A DNA stretch of 64,000 bases, taken from the NCBI GenBank assembly GCA_002786715.1, contig PCTW01000039.1, positions 72,626 through 136,625 of the forward strand, written 5' to 3'. The translations under genes and the position numbers were made by a program. Below the pieces are notes generated by a model. It was given only the letters and a program-made list of their open reading frames with translations. It was not told the origin of the DNA and did not search any database. This DNA is from Bdellovibrio sp. CG22_combo_CG10-13_8_21_14_all_39_27. GTDB lineage: Bacteria; Bdellovibrionota; Bacteriovoracia; Bacteriovoracales; Bacteriovoracaceae. The first letter of the stretch is position 1, and each line of letters opens with the position of its first letter. This document shows, one piece after another, positions 45,943 to 54,593 of this stretch.

Positions 45943-45959
45943 CTACTGAAAATCAGTAG
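45943..45959. repeat. Short inverted repeat upstream of the receiver gene
   Basis: CTACTGA and TCAGTAG are perfect arms around AAA. It lies 63 bases upstream of the ATG at 46022. It may be an operator or small hairpin. The rest of the 284-base gap (45738-46021) between the divergent collagen-like and receiver genes shows no gene that I can support. Confidence 0.3.
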
Positions 45960-46021
45960 GCAAACTAATCAACTACCTCAAATTCTATGTGGAGTTAACG
46001 ACATCATTTATAATAAGGGGT

Positions 46022-46444
46022 ATGAAGTTACTTATGGGACAAATTATCGATCACATGCTTTTAGGAAAATCGATCCTAGTGGTTGATGATGAGCCAAAGA
46101 TTCAACACATCATTAGTAAGTATCTTGAACGCGCGAAAGTTCCAGAAAATAGAATCGTCTTTGCTTCCAATGGCCAAGAAGCTCTCCAAAAAATGAGGAA
46201 CCAAGATTTTGGGTTGGTTATTATGGATATCGTGATGCCCAAAGCAAATGGACTACAAGTCGTTAAGGCACTAAAAGCAGAGACTCGTACCAGAAGTATT
46301 CCTCTCATTCTCATCTCCGGCAATTTACATGCAAAACTTGTCAAAGTCGCAGTTATACTGGGAGTGAAAAATATATTGTCCAAACCCTTCACCTATGACA
46401 GTTTTATGCAAAGAGTTTGTGATACCCTCAAGATCACGGTTTAA
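46022..46444 (+). CDS. Stand-alone CheY-like receiver protein
   Basis: A 140-residue receiver domain with acidic pair (LVVDDE), phospho-acceptor D69 (VIMDIVMPKANG), switch Ser (LISGN) and Lys (LSKPF). The start is uncertain: the frame is open from a GTG at 45989; the ATG at 46022 or the one at 46034 would begin closer to the domain. No kinase gene is adjacent, so this is an orphan receiver. Confidence 0.85.
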   Translation: MKLLMGQIIDHMLLGKSILVVDDEPKIQHIISKYLERAKVPENRIVFASNGQEALQKMRNQDFGLVIMDIVMPKANGLQVVKALKAETRTRSIPLILISGNLHAKLVKVAVILGVKNILSKPFTYDSFMQRVCDTLKITV

Positions 46445-46507
46445 AAGAACTCTTATTGAGATGATTGAGGTGAATTTTTCCTCATACTCGAAGACCCGAT
46501 ATTTGAC

Positions 46508-46513
46508 TATAAT
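46508..46513 (+). promoter_or_regulatory. Candidate -10 element of the hydrolase gene
   Basis: TATAAT ends 10 bases before the ATG at 46524. With normal spacing transcription would begin about 4 bases before the start codon. There is no recognisable -35 and no Shine-Dalgarno sequence, which would fit a nearly leaderless transcript. Confidence 0.35.
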
Positions 46514-46523
46514 AGATTAAGTT

Positions 46524-47495
46524 ATGCCATTAGTTCAAAACACTACTTACAACCCTCTTAAAATTTTACGAAATGGACATGTCCAAACGCTTTATCCTTA
46601 CTTTTTTCGCAAGGTCGATGGAGTAGATTTTAAAAGATATCGTCTCGATACTCACGATCTCGACTTTGTCGATGTCGATGTCTCAAGTGTTAATTCAGAT
46701 ACAGTTGTCATTCTGACTCACGGTCTTGAGGGTTCAAGTCACTCTCCTTACATTAAAGGAATGACGAAACAATTCAATTCAATGGGTATTGATGCTCTAG
46801 CCTGGAACCAGCGTTCATGTAGTGGCCAAATGAATAAAGCAAAGCATTTTTATCATGCTGCTTCGATAGAAGACATGGAACATGTCATTCAATTTGCTAT
46901 TAATAAATTAAAATATAAAAAAATATACTTAGTGGGCTACAGTCTCGGCGGAAATGTTGTTGGCTATTATCTTGGCGCCCATGGGGCTCAAATCCATTCT
47001 GAAATTCACGGCGGAGTTATTTTTTCATCAACGATTCATCTGGAGTCAACTGCTCGATTGATGCGAGATAATATTTTTAGCAAGGCTTATGCTGAAAGTT
47101 TTCTCACGACGATGAGAGATAAAGTAGTCCAGAAACATGAACTGATTGGTCTCGACCTAAATATGCCGGCCATTATGCGAGCAAAAAACTTTATTGATTT
47201 TGATGAACAAGTCACAGCGCCATTGAATGGATTCAGATCAGCTTGGGATTATTATAAATACGCTAGTGCTGTTAATCTTATTGAGGAAGTTCGAGTTCCG
47301 TTCCTCATAGTTCAAGCAAAAGATGATCCATTTCTTGATCGCGGATCATATCCTGTCAGACAAGCTCATCGCAGCCGCTATGTCCATCTTGAGATTACAG
47401 AGACAGGTGGTCACTGTGGATTTATGGACTATCGTCCAAAGCTTCAATTTTGGAGTGAAAAAAGGGCCGTCGACTTCTTAATGTCAGTTGCCTAA
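46524..47495 (+). CDS. Alpha/beta hydrolase of the YheT-like family
   Basis: The 323-residue protein is an alpha/beta hydrolase: the family opening NGHVQTLYPYFFRK (about 15-30), oxyanion-loop region THGLEGSSHSPY, nucleophile elbow GYSLGGN (Ser near 145) and the catalytic His in GGHCGFMD near the C-terminus. YheT-type proteins are predicted carboxylesterases whose substrates are poorly known. No signal peptide is seen, so it is cytoplasmic. The gene appears to lack a Shine-Dalgarno sequence. It ends in a 4-base overlap (CTAA) with the convergent oxyR gene. Confidence 0.9.
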   Translation: MPLVQNTTYNPLKILRNGHVQTLYPYFFRKVDGVDFKRYRLDTHDLDFVDVDVSSVNSDTVVILTHGLEGSSHSPYIKGMTKQFNSMGIDALAWNQRSCSGQMNKAKHFYHAASIEDMEHVIQFAINKLKYKKIYLVGYSLGGNVVGYYLGAHGAQIHSEIHGGVIFSSTIHLESTARLMRDNIFSKAYAESFLTTMRDKVVQKHELIGLDLNMPAIMRAKNFIDFDEQVTAPLNGFRSAWDYYKYASAVNLIEEVRVPFLIVQAKDDPFLDRGSYPVRQAHRSRYVHLEITETGGHCGFMDYRPKLQFWSEKRAVDFLMSVA

Positions 47496-48436
47496 TCAAT
47501 CGGCACAACATCAAACTGCTTACCTTTTAAATTTCTCATTTCAATTGGCAAAGCTTCTATAATTGTTTTCTCAAGTGCATTCACAATTTTTTCTTTTAAA
47601 AAAGAACGAGAATAAACCAGAGAAACTTCTCGAGTGGGAATTGGCGCTTGAAAAGGACGCAATTGTTTTTTGGCAGCTGTTGATAATTGGTCAGTGGCCA
47701 ATTGAGGTAGAAGCGTATAGCCCCCACTCTTCATCACCATTTGCTTAAGCGTTTCGAGATTTCCACTCTCGAAAGAGACTCCCACCTTTTTGCTTTTTGG
47801 AACTCTTAAATCACATACTGAGAGGACTTGATTTCGAAAGCAGTGGCCTTCACTTAAAAGCCAAATCTCTTCTGGCACCAGATCGTTGTCCTTTATTTTG
47901 GTTTTTTTAAGAAGGGCATGGAGTGGAGAGAGAAAGAGCATAAAGGGTTCGTAAAATAGAACTTTCTCAATGAGGTTGTCGCGCTTAAGCGGAGTCGCCA
48001 TCAGACCTGCATCTATCTCATCACGATCAAGTGCTTCGATAATCACTTCAGTCTGCATTTCGGTAATGATCAAATTAACTTTGGGGAAGTCGACCATAAA
48101 TTTTCCGACAAACAAAGGAACTACATAAGGGGCCATTGTTGGAATCACGGCCAAATGAAAATCTCCTTCTACTTGTTGATCTGATCCACGCGCCAGTTCC
48201 AACATCTTATGATAATCCCTAATTACGATTTGGGCCTGTTCAAGCACTCTCTCTCCTTCTAATGTTGGAACTGTAGGAGACTTAGAACGATCAAAAAGAA
48301 TAATTCCAATTTGCTCTTCAAATTTTTGCAGTTGCATTGAAAGGGTGGGTTGAGTCACATGACAATAGTCTGCCGCTTTTTTAAAGTTGCGAAAACGGTT
48401 TACTGCTAGGGCGTATTCGATCTGAGAAAGAGACAT
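47492..48436 (-). CDS. oxyR: LysR-type regulator OxyR (peroxide sensor)
   Basis: The 314-residue LysR-type regulator has an N-terminal helix-turn-helix (FKKAADYCHVTQPTLSMQLQ) and a substrate-binding-like domain. The redox motif EGHCFRNQVLSVC places Cys at 199 and 208, the same positions and spacing as the peroxide-sensing pair of Escherichia coli OxyR. In the known mechanism H2O2 oxidises the first Cys, a disulphide forms and target genes are activated. It is divergent from a VOC-family gene, with an inverted repeat in the 100-base gap between them. AAGGA precedes the ATG. Confidence 0.92.
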   Translation of the reverse strand: MSLSQIEYALAVNRFRNFKKAADYCHVTQPTLSMQLQKFEEQIGIILFDRSKSPTVPTLEGERVLEQAQIVIRDYHKMLELARGSDQQVEGDFHLAVIPTMAPYVVPLFVGKFMVDFPKVNLIITEMQTEVIIEALDRDEIDAGLMATPLKRDNLIEKVLFYEPFMLFLSPLHALLKKTKIKDNDLVPEEIWLLSEGHCFRNQVLSVCDLRVPKSKKVGVSFESGNLETLKQMVMKSGGYTLLPQLATDQLSTAAKKQLRPFQAPIPTREVSLVYSRSFLKEKIVNALEKTIIEALPIEMRNLKGKQFDVVPID

Positions 48437-48459
48437 AAGAATTCCTTGATATCAATTTT

Positions 48460-48477
48460 ACCTATCATAACATAGGT
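48460..48477. promoter_or_regulatory. Inverted repeat between oxyR and the VOC gene
   Basis: ACCTAT and ATAGGT flank 6 bases. The CTAT/ATAG half-sites are like those in OxyR operators, but the spacing differs by one base from the classical 7 and only one pair is evident. It is 24 bases upstream of oxyR and 60 bases upstream of the VOC gene, a fitting spot for autoregulation. Confidence 0.45.
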
Positions 48478-48536
48478 TCAATCGATTTTATCAATGCATT
48501 TTAATATTCTATCTTAAGTCTAACGAAGGAGAAAAA

Positions 48537-48905
48537 ATGAAAATAGATCATTTAAATATTTCAACCAACAAAATTAACGACATGATTCAATTTTACGCTG
48601 AGCATTTCGACCTCAAAATTGTCGAAGAAGGAGAATACAATGGACTACCTCATGTTATTATCGGTCACCCCGAACGTTTCTATCTCTGCCTCTACCAGAC
48701 TGATGAGTCACTAGATAAAAAGGTAAGAATCAATCATATTGGGGTTAATGTGACAGATTTTGGTACTTTTTTGAGTAAGATAAAAGCAAAAAAAATACCT
48801 CTGCTTTACAATGGTCTCACCCATTATCCTCAATCTGATTCTTTTTATATCGCTGATCCTGATGGAAATGAAATTGAAATTTCGTCAAAATTTGGCGGCA
48901 GATAA
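48537..48905 (+). CDS. VOC (glyoxalase/dioxygenase) superfamily protein
   Basis: This 122-residue protein is a single VOC fold of two beta-alpha-beta-beta-beta units. It starts KIDHLNISTNKINDMIQFYA and ends YIADPDGNEIEIS. Potential metal ligands are H5, the His in INHIGVNV and the Glu in GNEIEIS. Members include glyoxalase I, antibiotic-resistance proteins and ring-cleaving dioxygenases; the reaction cannot be told. A good ribosome binding site (AAGGAG) precedes the ATG. Its place beside oxyR suggests a link to oxidative or electrophile stress. A strong terminator follows. Confidence 0.88.
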   Translation: MKIDHLNISTNKINDMIQFYAEHFDLKIVEEGEYNGLPHVIIGHPERFYLCLYQTDESLDKKVRINHIGVNVTDFGTFLSKIKAKKIPLLYNGLTHYPQSDSFYIADPDGNEIEISSKFGGR

Positions 48906-48906
48906 A

Positions 48907-48944
48907 AAGAGGTCCCTCTTGTGTCAAAACAAGAGGGACTTCTT
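48907..48944. terminator. Bidirectional rho-independent terminator
   Basis: GTCCCTCTTGT (48912-48922) and ACAAGAGGGAC (48929-48939) form a perfect 11-base stem with a 6-base loop; flanking A- and T-rich stretches extend it and supply T-tracts on both strands. It separates the convergent VOC and protease genes. Confidence 0.9.
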
Positions 48945-48949
48945 TGATT

Positions 48950-50071
48950 TTATTTTTCCAATTCGATCACATACTTCCCTGTTGCACCTGAGTAACCATA
49001 AACTTTTAAATAGTATGTCCCTCTAGCTAAACTCATTGATATCAATTCGCTATTAGTTGTACCTTCACTCACCTTTAACTTCTGCCCCTTTGAATTATAG
49101 AGGGCCATGTCGAGATCTCCTTTTGAGTGAGAAAAAGCAATTTGAACTTTCATTGCTGTCGTTTTCGTTAGGGACAATTTGAAATAATCGGCACCTGCAT
49201 CTTCAATCTCTGCATCATATGAACCCGCACTTAAACTCAAAGCTGATGATTGAGATTTTCCGCCATCTAAAAACTTTCTTGAACCGCCACTTGTTCCTCC
49301 TGTTCCTGCAAACATTCCAAATTGAGACTTTAAAACGGCTAAGATTTTATACATTGGGACGGCGTAGTTCTCGTATCCACGTCCCATGCCGTTATTGCCG
49401 TAACCTGCATGGTGAAGTGCGATAACGTGATGATCAGATCCAGAGAAAACAGGAGAACCTGAAGAACCCCCAAGTGTATCCGCATTGTGAGTGTACTCAG
49501 CGTCTATTTTGGTTATGTTACCGATAGAATATTTTTTTGACCAATCGCAATCTGATACTGAATAGTAATCACAATTTTGTTGAATGACATAAACAGAGAG
49601 ATTCTTCGCCGCGATTTTATCGCTCAACTGAGCCACTCCATACTTCGCTCCAGGTGCTCCCTGACATTTTAAGAGAGCAAAATCTAACTCACTGTGATTG
49701 CCGATAAAAGTTGAGCAATCAAAACTTTCACGATCTTCTTTTTGAACTCCGGCCTCATGCTTGAATTGGGCCGTTACTCCACGTGCATATGATGCCGCTG
49801 GAATACAATGATGATTAGTCATTAAGATGTCTTCAGTAATCATAAAACCTGTACAGCGAGAACCCATCGCTGGTAAATCAAGATCGACGACGGCCCCTGA
49901 ATTTTGACGAATAGGGCTTGAAGTAGAGAGAGAAGTAATCTCTTTCCAATCGAGATCCCCCACAATGATAGAAGAACTGACTGTTTCATCACCAATATTA
50001 TCTTGGCGACCACAGGCCGTTAATAGCAGAGAAATAACAAGAAATAGTAAGATTGAGATCTTCTTGAACAT
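48950..50071 (-). CDS. Trypsin-like serine protease lipoprotein with C-terminal PPC domain
   Basis: The 373-residue protein has a lipoprotein signal with C20 in lipobox LTAC, a chymotrypsin-fold S1/V8-like protease domain (about 40-245) and a pre-peptidase C-terminal (PPC-type) beta domain (about 275-373; DYFKLSLTKTTAM ... GTYYLKVYGYSG). The triad is likely H88 (TNHHC), D130 (LDFALLK) and S204 (GGSSGSPVF). It should act in the periplasm or at the surface; PPC domains are usually on secreted proteases and are often removed on maturation. Predatory bacteria encode many such enzymes. It is a single-gene unit, divergent from the riboswitch-controlled symporter. Confidence 0.92.
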   Translation of the reverse strand: MFKKISILLFLVISLLLTACGRQDNIGDETVSSSIIVGDLDWKEITSLSTSSPIRQNSGAVVDLDLPAMGSRCTGFMITEDILMTNHHCIPAASYARGVTAQFKHEAGVQKEDRESFDCSTFIGNHSELDFALLKCQGAPGAKYGVAQLSDKIAAKNLSVYVIQQNCDYYSVSDCDWSKKYSIGNITKIDAEYTHNADTLGGSSGSPVFSGSDHHVIALHHAGYGNNGMGRGYENYAVPMYKILAVLKSQFGMFAGTGGTSGGSRKFLDGGKSQSSALSLSAGSYDAEIEDAGADYFKLSLTKTTAMKVQIAFSHSKGDLDMALYNSKGQKLKVSEGTTNSELISMSLARGTYYLKVYGYSGATGKYVIELEK

Positions 50072-50285
50072 GATGCCCTCCTTTGCTCACTCTCCATTGC
50101 GAAGAGTGCGCCTCTTCTCCCTTGAATCGAACTCGTCTTGAGCTCGAGGCAAATAATGTATCTTTAAAGAGAGCCTAAGCAGACATGACTTTTCCTTTCA
50201 CGCTTAATTGCCCCTCAATGTTAAGAAATTGAAAGAAATTTTCAAAGTTCAGTTTCTTTTTGACACCGATTATGGCAATTTATCG

Positions 50286-50370
50286 CTAACAGGGGAGCCA
50301 AAGAATTGGCTGAGAGGCGGAAACGCGACCCTTTGAACTTGATGCAGTTGATACTGCCGAAAGGAGTTAC
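50286..50370 (+). ncRNA. TPP riboswitch (THI element)
   Basis: The conserved parts of the thiamine pyrophosphate aptamer are all present in order: CAGGGGAGCC (50290-50299), the pyrimidine-sensing GGCTGAGA (50308-50315), GACCCTTTGAAC (50327-50338), CTTGATGCAGTTGATACTGC (50338-50357) and GAAAGGAG (50359-50366). P1 can form between TAAC (50287-50290) and GTTA (50366-50369). The Shine-Dalgarno AAGGAG (50361-50366) lies in the 3' end of the aptamer, 6 bases before the ATG, so TPP binding should block translation initiation directly. A TTGACA at 50260-50265 is a possible -35. Confidence 0.93.
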
Positions 50371-50372
50371 CG

Positions 50373-51809
50373 ATGGAACCTCTATCTCCCAGCCTTAATT
50401 TATTAGATCATTTGAACATTCTCGATTGGATTGTCTTTGGGCTTGTCTTATTAGCGACCTTTGCGGCAGTCATCTGGGGCCAGATTAAGAAAAATCGAGA
50501 GATACCAACGAATGATGAAGAATTAAATTTTCTTGATCTTCTTTTAATGGGAAGAAGACTCACCTTGCCCATGTTTGTCGCGACTCTGGTAGCCACTTGG
50601 TATGGTGGAATTTTTGGAGTCACGCAAATAGCTTTTGAACAGGGGATTTACAACTTTGTTACTCAAGGTCTGTTTTGGTATTTGGCCTATATCGTTTTCG
50701 CACTCTTCTTGGTGCATAAAATTGCCCCTTATCACGCCGTCACACTCCCCGACTTGGTGGATAAAATGTTTGGCCCTCGCTCCGCTAAGGTCGCGGCCAT
50801 GTTTAACTTCTTTAATGTTCTGCCTGTTGCCTATGTCATAAGCCTTGGACTTTTTCTTCAATCTCTTTTTGGTTGGAGCATGAACCTTTCGATGATAATC
50901 GGCGTCGCGATAGTCATTTCTTATTCATTAAGCGGTGGCTTTAGAGCTGTCGTCTTTTCTGATATCGTCCAATTTTCTGTGATGGTCTCAAGTGTTCTCC
51001 TTGTCGCCATATTATCGGTTTCCACATTTGGCTTTGATACTTTAACCACTAATCTTCCCGCTGGTCACTTTCATCCCATGGGCGAGAATTCTCTCTCAAC
51101 GACTCTCGTATGGGGTTTCATTGCTTTATCAACATTAGTTGATCCCAATTTCTATCAACGTTGTTTTGCAGCAGAAAGCGAAAGCGCTGCTCGCAGAGGC
51201 ATCCTCATTTCTACCGGAATTTGGTTTCTCTTTGATATTTGTACGACTATGGGAGGAATGTATGCTCGAGCCACCATTCCTGAAGCTAATTCTGGCCAAG
51301 CTTATCTCATCTACGGACTTCAAATTCTTCCGCCAGGTCTTCGCGGTTTTTTTCTTGGCGGAATCTTAGCGACCATTCTCTCGACACTAGACTCTTATTT
51401 GTTTCAGGCCGGAACTAATTTAGCCTTCGACCTCGCTCCCAAAAAATGGAAAGGGAAAATTTCCATTCACCATTTTGGAATCATCGGTGTCGGTTTATTG
51501 AGTATAATTTTGGCCAATGTCTTTGATGGAAATATCAAACGGGTTTGGAAAACCTTAGGGAGCTACTCTGCTGCTTGCTTACTGCTTCCAGTGATGATTG
51601 GTCACCTCTTTCCAAAGAGGATTTCTGATTCGCAATTTGTGCTCGCTTGTGCCGTAGGTGTTATTGGCACAACCTATTGGCGAAATGCCTCTCATATGGG
51701 CTTCTGGGCGGACGTCGACGAGCTGTATATAGGAATGTTGTGCACAGCAATCGTTCTTGTACCTACATTGGGTAAAAAAATTCAAGAAAATCCATCAAAT
51801 AACTCATAG
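50373..51809 (+). CDS. Sodium:solute symporter under TPP control (probable thiamine or thiamine-precursor transporter)
   Basis: The 478-residue protein has 12-13 membrane segments and belongs to the sodium:solute symporter (SSS) family, LeuT fold. Family marks include TWYGGIFGVTQIAFEQG in the first core helix, SYSLSGGFRAVVFSDIVQF, DPNFYQRCFAA and the Na2-site segment GGILATILSTLDSYLFQAG. Its substrate is not readable from the protein alone, but the TPP riboswitch in front of it marks it as a vitamin B1-related importer (thiamine or its pyrimidine moiety). Comparative work has linked SSS proteins with TPP riboswitches under the name ThiV; I have not checked orthology. The start is fixed by the riboswitch Shine-Dalgarno sequence. 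Confidence 0.9.
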   Translation: MEPLSPSLNLLDHLNILDWIVFGLVLLATFAAVIWGQIKKNREIPTNDEELNFLDLLLMGRRLTLPMFVATLVATWYGGIFGVTQIAFEQGIYNFVTQGLFWYLAYIVFALFLVHKIAPYHAVTLPDLVDKMFGPRSAKVAAMFNFFNVLPVAYVISLGLFLQSLFGWSMNLSMIIGVAIVISYSLSGGFRAVVFSDIVQFSVMVSSVLLVAILSVSTFGFDTLTTNLPAGHFHPMGENSLSTTLVWGFIALSTLVDPNFYQRCFAAESESAARRGILISTGIWFLFDICTTMGGMYARATIPEANSGQAYLIYGLQILPPGLRGFFLGGILATILSTLDSYLFQAGTNLAFDLAPKKWKGKISIHHFGIIGVGLLSIILANVFDGNIKRVWKTLGSYSAACLLLPVMIGHLFPKRISDSQFVLACAVGVIGTTYWRNASHMGFWADVDELYIGMLCTAIVLVPTLGKKIQENPSNNS

Positions 51810-51893
51810 CGCACTCTAACTATTTATAGCGATAGTCCATCGTCGGCGTTATGCTAGGGGAGTTTATTTTTCACTCTATTAAGAGGTTTATTT

Positions 51894-54218
51894 ATGGATC
51901 ATCATGAAAACGATAAAAAGCGCCAACAAGCGCTCGACTACCACTCACAAGGACGACCTGGAAAAATTGAAGTTACTCCTACCAAACCATTCTTAACTAA
52001 TGATGATTTATCCAAAGCCTACTCACCTGGCGTAGCCTGGCCTTGTCTTGAAATCTCCAAAAATCCTGAGGATGCTTATAAGTATACAGCGAAGGGAAAT
52101 CTCGTCGGAGTTATTTCAAATGGAACAGCAGTTTTAGGTCTCGGAAATATTGGAGCTCTCGCAGGAAAACCAGTGATGGAAGGAAAAGGAATTCTTTTCA
52201 AACGTTTTGCTGACATTGATGTTTTTGATATTGAAGTTAACGAGCCCACAATTGAAGGAATGGTTAGAGTGGTTAAGGCCCTTGAGCCAACTTTTGGTGG
52301 AGTCAATCTCGAAGATATCAAAGCTCCTGAGTGTTTTGAAATTGAGCAACAGCTAGTCGAGATCATGGATATCCCCGTTTTCCATGACGACCAACATGGG
52401 ACGGCGATTATTGCAGCTGCCGCTTTTTTAAATGCACTTGAAGTAACGAAACGAGATATTAAAAAAGTCAAAGTTGTTTTCTCTGGTGCTGGAGCTGCTG
52501 CTATTGCGTGTGCTCGCCTCTTTCTCCATCTCGGTGTTAAACCTGAAAATTTGATCATGACTGACTCCAAGGGCGTTGTTTATAAAGGCCGCAAAGATGG
52601 CATGAATAAATACAAGGATGAGTTTGCTGTTGATACGAAGATGAGAACTCTGGCTGACGCAATGGATGGAGCAGATGCTTTCGTCGGTTGTTCGGCTCGT
52701 GGTGTCCTGACAAAAGAGATGGTTAAAACCATGGCCAAGGAACCTATCATTTTTGCCATGGCCAACCCTGATCCCGAAATTCTTCCTGATGAAGTCGCTG
52801 AAGTTCGCAATGATGCCATTATGGCCACTGGGAGAAGTGATTTCCCCAACCAAGTCAATAACGTATTAGGATTCCCTTTTATTTTCCGCGGAGCTCTTGA
52901 CGTCAAAGCTCGTAAGATCAATATCGAAATGAAACTCGCTGCTGTTTATGCACTTGCTGAATTAGCAAAAGAAGAAATACCAGATGAAGTTCGAGTTGCT
53001 TACGGAAACAAAGATTTTAAATTTGGTCGCGAATATCTTATTCCCAAGCCTTTCGATAGCCGAGTGCTTACAAGAGTTACTCCAGCTGTTGCTAAAGCGG
53101 CCATGGATTCAGGCGTGGCCAGAGTTCAAATTCCGGACATGAGTGCTTATGTTACGGAACTTCAAAACCGCTTAGGCCAAGCTTCACAACTCATGAGCGG
53201 AATGAGAGAGCAACTCAAAGGTCATATTTCTTCTCGCGGTTCTAAAACCAGAATGGTTTTTGCCGAAGGAAGCAATACTCGTATTCTTCAAGCGGTAAAA
53301 CAACTTAAAGACGATAATCTCATTGCCCCTGTACTTTTAGGTAATCCAGAGAAAATTCACGCTAAAATGAAATCCCTTAATCTATATGACGACCTCAATG
53401 ACCTCGAAATCATTTGGCCGCAAAAAAGTTCTTATTATCGTGACTTTGTCTCTGAATTTGTTCAAATGAGACAGAGAAGTGGAGTGACGAGATACCACGC
53501 TGAAGATCTTATGATTCAGGAAAACTATTTCGGCTCAATGCTCATTCATAAAAACCTTGCTGACTGCTTAGTTGCTGGTCCGACTCTCAGCTATGCTGAT
53601 TGTCTTGTTCCCATTCTTAATATTGTAGGAACGAGAGAAAAAAAGAAATCAGCTGCCATATATATGATGGTATTTAAAAACAGAACTCTCTTCTTTGCAG
53701 ACTGTGCAGCCCAGGTGAATCCAAGTGCTGAAGAACTTTCAGACATTGCCGTAAACACCGCTGAACTTTTCCGCTATTTAATGAAGCGTGAACCACGTAT
53801 CGCCTTTTTAAGCTTTTCAAACTTTGGTTCAAGCAAATCACCAGAAGCCCATAAAGTGAAGCAAGCAGTAAAACTTACCCGTGATCGCTATCCAGAAATG
53901 AAAGTTGAAGGCGAAGTTCAAGCTGACGTAGCTGTAAACAAAGGCATTATGGATAAGCTCTTCGATTTCTCAACGCTTGATAGATCAACAGACATTCTCA
54001 TTTTTCCTGAACTCAATTCAGCAAACATCAGCTATAAGCTTCTTTCGCAACTCTCAAACGTGACGGCGATTGGACCGCTTCTTGTTCCGATGACAGGAAC
54101 GACAAACATTATTCAACGTACGGCCACCGTAGCGGAAATCGTGAACATGTGTACAGTGACAGCTCTTCTATCAGAAGAAGAAGATCTTATTTATAAAAAA
54201 GGAAGTCATCATGTCTAA
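51894..54218 (+). CDS. maeB: NADP-dependent malic enzyme with C-terminal phosphotransacetylase-like domain
   Basis: The 774-residue protein is the long bacterial MaeB type. Residues 1 to about 430 form the malic enzyme (AYSPGVAWPC, ISNGTAVLGLGNIG, FADIDVFDIE, HDDQHGTAIIAAA), which converts malate to pyruvate and CO2 with NAD(P)+. Residues from about 440 to the end form a phosphotransacetylase-like domain, which in characterised MaeB proteins binds acetyl-CoA and regulates activity and oligomer state. AGAGG lies 8 bases before the ATG. Its end overlaps the ridA start by 8 bases, so the genes are coupled. Confidence 0.95.
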   Translation: MDHHENDKKRQQALDYHSQGRPGKIEVTPTKPFLTNDDLSKAYSPGVAWPCLEISKNPEDAYKYTAKGNLVGVISNGTAVLGLGNIGALAGKPVMEGKGILFKRFADIDVFDIEVNEPTIEGMVRVVKALEPTFGGVNLEDIKAPECFEIEQQLVEIMDIPVFHDDQHGTAIIAAAAFLNALEVTKRDIKKVKVVFSGAGAAAIACARLFLHLGVKPENLIMTDSKGVVYKGRKDGMNKYKDEFAVDTKMRTLADAMDGADAFVGCSARGVLTKEMVKTMAKEPIIFAMANPDPEILPDEVAEVRNDAIMATGRSDFPNQVNNVLGFPFIFRGALDVKARKINIEMKLAAVYALAELAKEEIPDEVRVAYGNKDFKFGREYLIPKPFDSRVLTRVTPAVAKAAMDSGVARVQIPDMSAYVTELQNRLGQASQLMSGMREQLKGHISSRGSKTRMVFAEGSNTRILQAVKQLKDDNLIAPVLLGNPEKIHAKMKSLNLYDDLNDLEIIWPQKSSYYRDFVSEFVQMRQRSGVTRYHAEDLMIQENYFGSMLIHKNLADCLVAGPTLSYADCLVPILNIVGTREKKKSAAIYMMVFKNRTLFFADCAAQVNPSAEELSDIAVNTAELFRYLMKREPRIAFLSFSNFGSSKSPEAHKVKQAVKLTRDRYPEMKVEGEVQADVAVNKGIMDKLFDFSTLDRSTDILIFPELNSANISYKLLSQLSNVTAIGPLLVPMTGTTNIIQRTATVAEIVNMCTVTALLSEEEDLIYKKGSHHV

Positions 54219-54591
54219 AAAAATTATCTCTACTGAGCTTGCCCCTAGTGCTGTAGGAACCTACTCTCAAGGAATCGAAGTTAACGGGATCTTTTATTTT
54301 TCAGGACAAATTGGACTTGATCCGGCAACCATGAACATGGCTCCGGACTTCAAAGGACAACTTGAGCAAATATTGAAAAACATCGATGGGCTTCTCGAAT
54401 CTCAATCACTTAAAAGAGAAAATATCATTAAAACGACTGTGTTCATGACTGACCTAGCGAAGTTTGGACAAGTTAATGCTGCCTACGAAAATTATTTCAA
54501 AGCACCCTATCCAGCTCGTTCAACAGTTCAAGTTAGTGCTCTTCCCAAGGGAGCTGAAATTGAGATCGAAGTTTTAGCCTCTAAAAACTAA
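54211..54591 (+). CDS. ridA: RidA family enamine/imine deaminase
   Basis: This 126-residue trimer-forming protein hydrolyses reactive enamine/imine intermediates from PLP enzymes such as threonine dehydratase. Key residues of the RidA subfamily are present: R103 in PARSTVQV and E120 in EIEIEVLA; the GTYSQGIEVNG and SGQIGLDP stretches also fit. It starts 8 bases inside maeB and is 2 bases before the next gene. Confidence 0.94.
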   Translation: MSKKIISTELAPSAVGTYSQGIEVNGIFYFSGQIGLDPATMNMAPDFKGQLEQILKNIDGLLESQSLKRENIIKTTVFMTDLAKFGQVNAAYENYFKAPYPARSTVQVSALPKGAEIEIEVLASKN

Positions 54592-54593
54592 TA

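Noticed and set aside
52076-52570. 164-codon open frame antisense to maeB
   Set aside because: The sense frame encodes clear malic enzyme motifs; the antisense product is low-complexity and matches nothing.
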